64,000 nt of DNA, taken from positions 248,001 to 312,000 of the forward strand of contig NZ_MRTH01000004.1 in the NCBI RefSeq assembly GCF_001956045.1. The letters are read 5' to 3'. The notes below the pieces were generated by a model, which saw only the letters and a list, made by a program, of their open reading frames with translations, did not search any database and was not told where the DNA came from. The position numbers were made by a program, and so were the translations under genes. Positions 17,989 through 25,342 of the stretch are shown here, one piece after another. Source of the DNA: Paenibacillus sp. FSL H7-0331 (GTDB lineage: Bacteria > Bacillota > Bacilli > Paenibacillales > NBRC-103111). Each line of letters opens with the position of its first letter. The stretch's first letter is position 1.

Positions 17989-20280
17989 ATGAAGCTGAAG
18001 TTATCCCGCTATCACGTAAAGTTATTTATGTTATGTTTGCTGCTTGGTGCCATTCCCGTTATGGTATTAGGTATTTTTTCGTATATGAAATCCTCCAACA
18101 TTATTGAAAACAAGGTGCTGCAGGGTAATGACCAATTATTGCATCAAACCCAAATTCAGCTGGAAAACACGTTGAAAATTATTGACTTCTCGATCTTTCA
18201 GCTGGTCAATGCACAGCCGGTCAGTGATGTACTCCAGATGCCCATTCAGGCCAGAGATTTTCCGCTTGTCGATAAGGTTCTGGAAACCTTGCAGCGTATT
18301 CAGATCTATGAACTCGGTATCCGCGATATTCAACTCATCAGCATCGATCAGAACTGGATCATCAGCAATAAGGGCTACGCCAAGCTGGATGAATTTACGG
18401 ACACAGGTAGGCTTGCCTTATTCACGGGTATCGATCGACCTTTCAAATGGATGACTGAAACCACAGCAAGCAAGGACGAAGCCCAGGCGCAAACGAATAT
18501 ATATTTGGTGAAACGCTTTCCGAGCTATTCGGCCAAGCCTGCCGCCCTGTTGGTGACCCAAATGTCCAATCAGGAGCTGTTCAAGGTACTGCCCAAAAGC
18601 AGTGAGCTTGGTTCATTGATGGTTGTAGATGAGCAGGGGAATATACTCGCGACCGATCTGTTGCCCGAAGTGGATAAAGGTCTTCGTGATTCGCTGCTGC
18701 TGCAAAATATACTGCAGACCCCCGAACTGAACGGCTACCGGATCGGACAAATCGGCAAGGAGGAGTATGGCTTCACCTTCCGCAAATCGTCGTATAATGG
18801 CTGGACCTATTTATCTATTGTATCGCTTGACAGTATCACACGGGAATCACAAGCTATCGGATGGGCAACTATATGGGCTTGCCTGATCATTCTCATCCTG
18901 ATTATTATACTTTCCCTGCAGGGAGCCAATAAGATGTATTCCCCACTGCGCAGTCTGTATCAGAAGACGGCTGTCGCTGGAGAGCCCGGGGATACTCAGG
19001 TGCCGCAGGACGAATTCAAGGTGATCGAACGTCGGATGGAGACCATGTCGCAGAATAATATGCATATGACCAGCCATGTTCAAATGCTGAGACATCAACT
19101 AAAGCCATTTATGATCTACAAGCTGGTTCAAGGTCAGCTAACAGGTAAAGAGATTGAGGAGCAGCTGCAGCTATTCGGCTACTCGCAGCAATTTCGCTGG
19201 TTGGCAGTCGTAGCCATACAAATCGATACACTGGAGACAACGCGCTATAGTGAGCACGACCGTGATCTGCTATTATTTGCGATCAGCAATATTGTGGAGG
19301 AAACGGTTGCAGCGGAGCATCGTCTGAATCCCGTCGTCATCGATCAATCACAGGTGACCGTCATTAGCAGCAATCACGATTCACCGGATGCTTTCAAGGA
19401 TTTTATGTATGCAACGATTAAGCAGGTCCAGGAAAATGTATTGAAATTTCTCGATCTTCCTGTCAGTGCGGGTATCAGTCGGCCTTTTATCACCTACGAC
19501 CTGACGTCCAAAGCATATGCGGAGGGTCTTGATGCATTAAAATACCGGATTACGAAGGATACCGAAACGATTCTGTTTATCGAGAATGAGGAACCGGAAA
19601 CCCAAATGGTGTTTTTCCCGGAGCATCTGGAGAAGCAACTGGTCGAAGCGGTCAAATTCGCCGATGATAAACGCGCACATGTGCTGTTGATGGAGTTTCT
19701 GCAAATTTTGTCCAACCGTGAACTCACCCATAATCAGATGCAGAACTGGCTCATGAAGCTGCTGATGGATCTGCTGTATATTCCAGAGCAGCAGGATGCC
19801 GCTATTTCTTCCCTGGATACGAATGCAATTCCGTTATACCTGCAGCTAAAACGCCTGAATACCGTTCAGGAAATCGAGCAGTGGCTGATGCAGCAAATTA
19901 TTGAACCGATTATTCAAACGATGGATCAAAGTAAAGAAGCACCTTACCACAAAATATCCAATGAAGTGGTAAGAATCATTCAGAGCGAGTATGACCGTGA
20001 GCTGACGCTGGAGGAATGCGCTTCGCGGCTCAATTACCATTCCAGCTATATCCGGCGTGCACTCAAGAAAAGCATGAATATCAATTTTAGTGATTACCTG
20101 CTTGCCTACCGGATGGATATTGCCAAGAAATGGCTGACCGAAACGGAGATGAAAATCACCGATATGGCTCGCAAGCTGCAGTATAACAATCCACAAAATT
20201 TTATCCGTTATTTCAAGAAAACGACTGGCATGACACCCGGACAGTACCGGGAAGTATCGCTAAGCGAAAATGGAGGCTGA
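17989..20280 (+). CDS. Membrane-anchored AraC-family regulator with extracellular sensor domain
   Basis: One-component sensor of 763 residues. Transmembrane helix 1 is at about residues 12-30 and helix 2 at about 290-315 (WATIWACLIILILIIILSL). Between them lies a roughly 260-residue extracellular domain of the Cache-like type. A cytoplasmic linker region follows, then an AraC DNA-binding domain in the last 100 residues (LTLEECASRLNYHSSYIRRALKKSMN and ITDMARKLQYNNPQNFIRYFKKTTGMTPGQYRE). It has no kinase or receiver domain, so ligand binding outside would act directly on the DNA-binding part. Such proteins are frequent beside Lpl-type transporters in Paenibacillus. It probably regulates this locus. 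Confidence 0.88.
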   Translation: MKLKLSRYHVKLFMLCLLLGAIPVMVLGIFSYMKSSNIIENKVLQGNDQLLHQTQIQLENTLKIIDFSIFQLVNAQPVSDVLQMPIQARDFPLVDKVLETLQRIQIYELGIRDIQLISIDQNWIISNKGYAKLDEFTDTGRLALFTGIDRPFKWMTETTASKDEAQAQTNIYLVKRFPSYSAKPAALLVTQMSNQELFKVLPKSSELGSLMVVDEQGNILATDLLPEVDKGLRDSLLLQNILQTPELNGYRIGQIGKEEYGFTFRKSSYNGWTYLSIVSLDSITRESQAIGWATIWACLIILILIIILSLQGANKMYSPLRSLYQKTAVAGEPGDTQVPQDEFKVIERRMETMSQNNMHMTSHVQMLRHQLKPFMIYKLVQGQLTGKEIEEQLQLFGYSQQFRWLAVVAIQIDTLETTRYSEHDRDLLLFAISNIVEETVAAEHRLNPVVIDQSQVTVISSNHDSPDAFKDFMYATIKQVQENVLKFLDLPVSAGISRPFITYDLTSKAYAEGLDALKYRITKDTETILFIENEEPETQMVFFPEHLEKQLVEAVKFADDKRAHVLLMEFLQILSNRELTHNQMQNWLMKLLMDLLYIPEQQDAAISSLDTNAIPLYLQLKRLNTVQEIEQWLMQQIIEPIIQTMDQSKEAPYHKISNEVVRIIQSEYDRELTLEECASRLNYHSSYIRRALKKSMNINFSDYLLAYRMDIAKKWLTETEMKITDMARKLQYNNPQNFIRYFKKTTGMTPGQYREVSLSENGG

Positions 20281-20282
20281 TT

Positions 20283-21338
20283 GTGATGTGGAATCCCGAT
20301 GAATTTCTTGAACAGCTGTACGACCGTCAGACGTATGTTCACGCCTTTAAAGCGAACACCCAGGCCGAGTGGAGTGAATGGAGAACAGCATTACAAGAAA
20401 GGCTGATCCAAGCGCTGGTGCTGCCACAAAGAGACGTGGTTCCGCTGAACCCTGTGTGCCTGGAACGAGTGGACTGCGGCGATTATATTCGCGAGCATAT
20501 CGAGCTGACGACGGATCATTTTTTGAAAATGCCCTGTTATGTACTTCTGCCTAAACAGGTAACACCTCAAGCTGGAGAAAGTTCGGAGGGTACTACTCCC
20601 GCGATCGTCGCTTGCCCAGGTCATGGGTATGGGTACAAACAGCTTATAGGGCTGATGCCAGACGGAAGTGTGAGGGAGGACGAGCCAGGTATTTACAAGG
20701 ATTATCCCATTGAGCTGGTAAAGCGTGGGTTTATCGTCATCGTGCCTGAATTATTGGGCTTGGGTGATCGAAGATTGATGCAGGATCAGGACAAGGAGCC
20801 GAATGCCAACTCCTGTTTCAGATTGTCCACGAATCTGCTTATGGCTGGTAAAACGTTAGCCGGTTACCGTGTTCATGAGATGATGTGCTGTGTCGATTAT
20901 TTATTATCCCTTCGTGAGGTAGCTCCTGAGAGGATCGGGTGTATGGGCTTCTCCGGGGGCGGGAACGTTATGGCATTAACAGCGGCTATTGATGAACGAA
21001 TTCGCGCTGCTGTCATTAGCGGGTTTACCAATACCTACAGGGATAGTATATTGGCCAAGCCCCACTGCTCGGATAATTACATACCGGATCTGCTGAATAT
21101 TGCTGAAATGCCCGATATATGGGGTCTTATCGCTCCTCGGCCTTTGCTTATTGAATCCGGTCAAGCCGATCTCGGATTCCCGATTGCAGGCGCAATTAAA
21201 GCGCTTCACCATTTAAAATCGATTTATCACGTACTCCATGCAGAAGATCAGCTGGAGGAAGACATCCATCCGGGCAAACACGAGGTATCGGGTGCCATAG
21301 CTTATGACTGGCTTCAACGGCATTTGTCTGCATTGTAA
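20283..21338 (+). CDS. Alpha/beta-hydrolase, acetyl-esterase-like
   Basis: Predicted cytoplasmic esterase of 351 residues, no signal peptide. The nucleophile elbow is GFSGGG (Ser near 224), the acid is likely in SGQADLGFP and the His in DIHPGKHE near the C-terminus, so the triad looks complete. It resembles the acetyl xylan esterase/dienelactone hydrolase group and may remove acetyl or other ester groups from imported oligosaccharides. GTG 20283 and ATG 20286 both fit the GGAGG at 20272-20276. The gap to the AraC gene is 2 bases, implying co-transcription. Confidence 0.8.
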   Translation: MMWNPDEFLEQLYDRQTYVHAFKANTQAEWSEWRTALQERLIQALVLPQRDVVPLNPVCLERVDCGDYIREHIELTTDHFLKMPCYVLLPKQVTPQAGESSEGTTPAIVACPGHGYGYKQLIGLMPDGSVREDEPGIYKDYPIELVKRGFIVIVPELLGLGDRRLMQDQDKEPNANSCFRLSTNLLMAGKTLAGYRVHEMMCCVDYLLSLREVAPERIGCMGFSGGGNVMALTAAIDERIRAAVISGFTNTYRDSILAKPHCSDNYIPDLLNIAEMPDIWGLIAPRPLLIESGQADLGFPIAGAIKALHHLKSIYHVLHAEDQLEEDIHPGKHEVSGAIAYDWLQRHLSAL

Positions 21339-21393
21339 CCATTCTGAAGGAAGTCCCATTGCTTCACCCATATAATGTCAAGGAGGGTATACC

Positions 21394-22485
21394 ATGCATA
21401 AAGAACAGCAAATCCGTCTCGGAATGATCGGAATGGGCAAGGTTTCCGTGGAGAGGCATATTCCATCCATCCACTCCTTGAATGATCCCGATGTACAGAT
21501 CTATGCCGCTGCAGACGCCATGCCGGGACTGGCTGACAAAGCTGCGAGCCAATTCAATATTCCGCATAGCTTTGAGGATTATAAAGAGCTGCTTGCGATG
21601 AAAGAGATCAATGCCGTTTCCATCTGTACACCTACGTTTACTCACGCAGCAATTGCCATTGATGCCTTAAGGGCCGGGAAACACGTGTATCTCGAAAAGC
21701 CAGCAACCCTGAATGAACAGGAAATGCGTCAGGTGCTGGATGCTGCCAAGCAAAGTGGTAAGGTGTTTATCGTTGGCTCCAATGGCATGCTGCAAAATCA
21801 GATGTTCATGTTTAAACAGATGATCGACAATAAGGAGCTGGGCGAGGTTTTCAATGTTAGCATTACACGTGCATCCTCTAGAAGCAGCGGCAACCATAAA
21901 CGCAAAACAATCGGCGGTGATGGCATCAGTATGGAGAGTGCATCCCACAATGTGGAGTGGGCGCTCTATTTCTTGAATGATCCAAAACCGATATCCGTAA
22001 CAGGTCTCGGCTATTACAAATATGATAATCTATCGATACCTCTTGAGCTGAGAGAAGCTGGCGAAGTGGATGATTGCTCCCTGGCGCTAGTTCATTTTGA
22101 TAATGGGAGCAGCTTTATGTATAAGGCAATGAGATCGGCCGTAGCTCCTGCCGAATATGAGGTTAACATTCAAGGAGATACAGGCTTGATCCGCTATGAT
22201 GTCAACCAGTGCTATAAAGAGAAATCCGATGACTGTATACGTATTTATACCCAGCATAAGGATGGGCAGCTTATGGAATCCTCACCGCTGATCTCCTGCG
22301 GAAGAACCCATGCTGCGATGTACGCGCATTTTTGGGATTGCATACGTCAAGGGAAGCAATCTCCTATCAGCAGCGGAGAGAGAAGCGTAAGAGTGATGGA
22401 GATATTGGACGCACTGCAATTGTCGATGCGCAATAAGGGGCTGCAGATCAGGCTGGATGCAAACTCCGGTTTCGGAGGGAATTAG
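21394..22485 (+). CDS. Gfo/Idh/MocA family oxidoreductase
   Basis: Second NAD(P)-dependent sugar oxidoreductase of the locus, 363 residues. Rossmann start RLGMIGMGKVSVERH, cofactor/substrate motif YLEKPATLNEQE (about residues 99-110) and a C-terminal alpha/beta domain of normal length. AGGAGGGT precedes the ATG. Its stop codon is 1 base before the ATG of the TIM-barrel isomerase gene, so the two are translationally linked. It shares little obvious sequence with the oxidoreductase at 12001, so the two may act at different steps. Confidence 0.88.
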   Translation: MHKEQQIRLGMIGMGKVSVERHIPSIHSLNDPDVQIYAAADAMPGLADKAASQFNIPHSFEDYKELLAMKEINAVSICTPTFTHAAIAIDALRAGKHVYLEKPATLNEQEMRQVLDAAKQSGKVFIVGSNGMLQNQMFMFKQMIDNKELGEVFNVSITRASSRSSGNHKRKTIGGDGISMESASHNVEWALYFLNDPKPISVTGLGYYKYDNLSIPLELREAGEVDDCSLALVHFDNGSSFMYKAMRSAVAPAEYEVNIQGDTGLIRYDVNQCYKEKSDDCIRIYTQHKDGQLMESSPLISCGRTHAAMYAHFWDCIRQGKQSPISSGERSVRVMEILDALQLSMRNKGLQIRLDANSGFGGN

Positions 22486-22486
22486 G

Positions 22487-23329
22487 ATGATAGGGCTCAG
22501 CTGCCACTCACGAAATTACGGTCCCGGTACACCGGATGAAATTTTTGCATTTATTAAGAGACTCGGCTATGAATATATTGATGTTGATTCGGTCGGTACG
22601 ATCAGACAGGGCGATGTTATCGAGAATCCGAAGAAACAAGCGCAGCTTGTCCAAGAGCTTACCGCCAAATACGATCTCAAGCTGGCCGAATATTTTCTGG
22701 GAACTGTCGCTGTTGATGGAATTAGTGTGAATAACAGTCAACCGGACACTGTGCTCAGGGGTAAAATGCTGGATAACTTTGCCCGGATCTGCGCTTATGC
22801 CCAAATGGCCGGTTTTCGAAGCATCATGGGGTCAGCCGGAGCGTTACACAAGGAAGTGGGTTATGAGCGATCATTCGACAACGCGGCTAATACACTCCGC
22901 CAAATGGTGGCCATAGCAGCCGAGCGTAGCATTTCCTTTCACGTCGAGCCCAGCCGAGCCTCGCTGCTGAACGTACCCTCCCAAGCTATGCTAATGGCGC
23001 AAACCGTAGAAGGCTTAAAATATACACTGGACTTTCTGCATTTTCAGGTGAACGGTTATGATCAGAAGGAAACGATGGAGCTCTTGAATTATACGGGGCA
23101 CATGCATGCAAGACAAGCAGCAGTCGGTTGGCCGAAGTGTCCATTCGAGCATGGGGAAATTGATTTTGATGCCATTATTAAAAGGCTAAGAGGGCTTCGA
23201 TGGCAGGGCATTATTGCGATGGAATTTTGGAATGGACCCGAGGAAGAGGCAGCTGGCATGAATCCGGTCGAACAGACTCTGTTGATGCGTTATCACTTGA
23301 AGGGACTTATCAAGAAATACGAATGTTAA
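22487..23329 (+). CDS. Sugar phosphate isomerase/epimerase (xylose isomerase-like TIM barrel)
   Basis: Cytoplasmic TIM-barrel protein of about 280 residues. Probable metal ligands are Glu in FHVEPS, His in MHARQA and Glu in AMEFWNG, the pattern of the AP_endonuc_2 family that includes inosose isomerases and sugar epimerases. The frame is open from 22457, but GGAGGGA (22474-22480) is 6 bases before ATG 22487. It is the last gene of the third sugar locus, followed by a terminator, and works with the adjacent oxidoreductase; that pairing is common in inositol-type and keto-sugar pathways. Confidence 0.85.
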   Translation: MIGLSCHSRNYGPGTPDEIFAFIKRLGYEYIDVDSVGTIRQGDVIENPKKQAQLVQELTAKYDLKLAEYFLGTVAVDGISVNNSQPDTVLRGKMLDNFARICAYAQMAGFRSIMGSAGALHKEVGYERSFDNAANTLRQMVAIAAERSISFHVEPSRASLLNVPSQAMLMAQTVEGLKYTLDFLHFQVNGYDQKETMELLNYTGHMHARQAAVGWPKCPFEHGEIDFDAIIKRLRGLRWQGIIAMEFWNGPEEEAAGMNPVEQTLLMRYHLKGLIKKYEC

Positions 23330-23333
23330 TGAC

Positions 23334-23371
23334 GGGTTCCGCTGACGCAATAAGTTGGCTGGAACCTTTTT
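23334..23371 (+). terminator. Rho-independent terminator
   Basis: GGTTCC and GGAACC arms with an imperfect inner stem, then five T. It separates the sugar locus from the replication module. Confidence 0.75.
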
Positions 23372-23387
23372 ACTTGCAGCTTTTTTA

Positions 23388-23416
23388 TTGTTAAATTACC
23401 GAACTCGTACTACAAT
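23388..23416 (+). promoter_or_regulatory. Promoter of rep-like gene overlapped by an iteron-like half-site
   Basis: TTGTTA (23388-23393), 17-base spacer, TACAAT (23411-23416). The stretch ACTCGTACTACAA (23403-23415) overlaps the -10 box and resembles the iteron core (ACTCTGTACTACGAA in two iterons) with one base missing and one changed. This is the layout expected for Rep autorepression. Confidence 0.65.
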
Positions 23417-23444
23417 AAGATGAGCAATATAAAAGGTTGGTGAA

Positions 23445-24611
23445 TTGGAATTGAGTAAAGCGATTATTAACGTGCTTGAGAAATATGCTCCAAAGCTGAT
23501 TGACCTGAAAAAACAGCTAAAGTCGGTATCATCTGACGAAAAAATGATCATGGGTCAGCTTGATGAAGAGATTAACGGATACAGCTCATCCCTTATTAAT
23601 AAGAAGATATATGAACTCAAGCGGATCTCAGGAAAAATAGTTGAGACTCGAAATGATATTTCCCAAAAAATCCTGATGAATCTTGAAAATCATAGCACCC
23701 CCAATGAAGAGCTGTTTGAGCAGCAGGAATATTTGGAAATGCAGATTTTGATTCTGGAAAAAGCTATTCAGAGAAAGCAGGAACAGAACCGCCAATTCAG
23801 CCATAGCGTAGAGCGGAATTTTATTGACCATCCATTTATTTCTTCAACGACTCCCAATGAGTCCACGCTAAAGCTGAGACGTAACCAAAAGGGAATTCTC
23901 GAATTGAATAAGTCCGGGTTCAGAAACCTTTTTTATCAAAATAGCAATGGAACTCTGCTGCTGCCTTATGACGCGCGTAATTTATTCGGTGTTTTTAAGA
24001 TGTGGGAGCAAAAGGGGAAGACCAAGGAATTTGAATTCGCTTTTAAAGAGCTGCTGCATAATGTGAATGCTGATATTAACGGCGGCGAATACGATACCCT
24101 GCATACGAGCCTGGATAACCTCGGTAAAACGTCGATTGTAATGGAAGAGTTTTATGATGCGGAAGCTAAGAAACGCAGAAGAACGAAAATTCATAATCCT
24201 TTTCAGGATGTCGATATCGATCGAGACACGAATACGGTCTTTATGAGGCTAAGCGATGATTTGTATAAAAACCTTCTGGCCGGCAACGTGGTGTCGATCA
24301 GTATTTCGCTGTTTAATGACCTTGCCACACCTACCTCAAAGAACTTGTATTTGATTGTCGTTAACAAAACAAAGGATCGCGAATTTGTTCTTGAGGTCGA
24401 AGCCTTGATTAATCATTTGGGTCTGAACACGAATGATAATTACAAAGCCTATGTAATGCTGAAAAACTCGTTTGATGAGCTGCAAAATTTTGATGTTATC
24501 CGTAATTATGAAATCGTCAAGAAGGGCCGGGTGCCGGTTAAGGTTATATTTGAACCGAGCGAATGGCTGCAAAAAGCGACGGATACGATCGAGGAACGAT
24601 TGCTTATTTAA
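23445..24611 (+). CDS. Plasmid-type replication initiator (Rep-like) protein
   Basis: Protein of 388 residues with no signal peptide. The N-terminal 150 residues are charged and helical, probably coiled coil. The rest resembles winged-helix theta-plasmid initiators: residues about 280-375 include SLFNDLATPTSKNLYLIVVNK, EALINHLGLN and a beta-hairpin ending VKVIFEPSEWLQKA, the usual order of a Rep winged helix. The call rests mainly on context: a promoter with an iteron-like operator just upstream and 13 iterons just downstream. The start is TTG 23445 (AAAAGG and GGTTGGTG precede it). The exact Rep family cannot be named from sequence alone. It may bind the iterons and recruit host DnaB/DnaA. 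Confidence 0.65.
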   Translation: MELSKAIINVLEKYAPKLIDLKKQLKSVSSDEKMIMGQLDEEINGYSSSLINKKIYELKRISGKIVETRNDISQKILMNLENHSTPNEELFEQQEYLEMQILILEKAIQRKQEQNRQFSHSVERNFIDHPFISSTTPNESTLKLRRNQKGILELNKSGFRNLFYQNSNGTLLLPYDARNLFGVFKMWEQKGKTKEFEFAFKELLHNVNADINGGEYDTLHTSLDNLGKTSIVMEEFYDAEAKKRRRTKIHNPFQDVDIDRDTNTVFMRLSDDLYKNLLAGNVVSISISLFNDLATPTSKNLYLIVVNKTKDREFVLEVEALINHLGLNTNDNYKAYVMLKNSFDELQNFDVIRNYEIVKKGRVPVKVIFEPSEWLQKATDTIEERLLI

Positions 24612-24620
24612 CCCGAGAAG

Positions 24621-24644
24621 CCTCTTCATCCGAAGAGGTTTTTT
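24621..24644 (+). terminator. Rho-independent terminator of rep-like gene
   Basis: CCTCTTC/GAAGAGG stem with a 4-base loop, then six T. It stops transcription before the iteron array. Confidence 0.9.
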
Positions 24645-24661
24645 AATATGTCCATGTCAAA

Positions 24662-24967
24662 CACCTCTCTACTACGAAATAAAACACCTCTGCACTACGA
24701 AAAAATGAAAAAAAGTAACTTTTTCTCGATCTTTTTCCCACCTCTGTACTACGAAGTAAACACCTCTCTACTACGAAAGACCTCTCTACTACAAAACAAA
24801 CACCTCTCTACTACGAAATGAAACCACTCTGCACTACGAACCACCTCTCTACTACGAAAACGAACCACTCTGTACTACGAAGTAACCACCTCTGCACTAC
24901 GAACCACCTCTCTACTACGAAAAATAACACCTCTGCACTACGAAGTAAACCACCTCTGTACTATGAT
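24662..24967 (+). repeat. Iteron array: 13 direct 17-bp repeats
   Basis: Consensus CACCTCTSYACTACGAA, all on the same strand, starting at 24662, 24685, 24739, 24761, 24779, 24801, 24824, 24842, 24865, 24887, 24905, 24928 and 24951. Start-to-start steps are 18, 22 or 23 bases, close to whole helical turns for most, with one 54-base step after the second copy. That gap (24702-24738) is very A/T-rich with a GAAAAA..TTTTTC inverted repeat and could be the melting region. Copies at 24824 and 24865 begin CCACTCT; those at 24779 and 24951 are degenerate. The pattern matches origins of iteron-controlled theta plasmids. Repeats abut with 1-6 bases between them, so this is not CRISPR. Confidence 0.93.
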
Positions 24968-25045
24968 TGACCAATCTTAATCTTAAATGGTATTGTCGAA
25001 AATACTGGAATCCTGTTTAACGATCCTGAGTGTTGGGGATCACAC

Positions 25046-25070
25046 AAAAAACCTCCGCTGTCAGCGGAGG
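25046..25070 (-). terminator. Strong terminator for a leftward transcript
   Basis: Perfect 9-bp stem CCTCCGCTG/CAGCGGAGG with six A on the left side, which read as six T on the reverse strand. In the forward direction there is no T-run, so it serves a transcript coming from the right. Confidence 0.8.
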
Positions 25071-25256
25071 CTTCTCTGGGAAGTAAGGTCGCCAAACCTT
25101 ACTCTCCGAGCACCAGATTGCACTGGATACTCATATTGTCGATAAATCCATACCGGTTGCAGCTGTTACCAGCAGTCAGCAACCTCACCCAACCTTAATC
25201 CGCAAAAAAACGGCGCGATTGAAGGTCTGCTTAAATTTTGTCTTTTAAGGGATTGT
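25046..25256 (-). ncRNA. Candidate small RNA upstream of second replication-like gene
   Basis: A reverse-strand promoter (TTTACA, 17 bases, TACAAT; see 25238-25291) and a strong reverse-strand terminator (25046-25070) bracket about 210 bases without a convincing reading frame. The RNA would contain a hairpin GTAAGGT/ACCTTAC (25083-25102) and a weaker one near 25155-25182. It points toward the iterons and away from the gene at 25343, so it is not antisense to that gene's main mRNA. It might act as an origin transcript, a copy-control RNA or a type I antitoxin-like RNA. Inference only. Confidence 0.4.
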
Positions 25257-25291
25257 CCGTATATTGTAATGAATTGAACTTGTCCTGTAAA
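25238..25291. promoter_or_regulatory. Overlapping back-to-back promoters
   Basis: Forward: TTGTCT (25238-25243), 16 bases, TATATT (25260-25265), toward the gene at 25343. Reverse: TTTACA (25291-25286), 17 bases, TACAAT (25268-25263). The two -10 boxes overlap, so the promoters should compete for polymerase. Confidence 0.5.
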
Positions 25292-25342
25292 GTTTTTTTT
25301 CAAATTAACCAGTTAGTCTTCGGAAGGAGGTATGATCGACCC

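Noticed and set aside
24662..24967. CRISPR array
   Set aside because: Repeats are only 17 bp and separated by 1-6 bases (one gap of 37), so there are no spacer-sized unique segments and no cas genes.
25175..25309. Reverse-strand reading frame of about 45 codons starting TTG (MKKNFTGQVQF...)
   Set aside because: No ribosome site and no hydrophobic toxin-like segment; it runs through the reverse promoter, so it would not be on the mRNA from that promoter.
25238..25342. N-terminal extension of the second replication-like gene from TTG 25238
   Set aside because: The TTG is itself the -35 box of the predicted promoter and has no ribosome site; the strong GGAAGGAGG lies further down.
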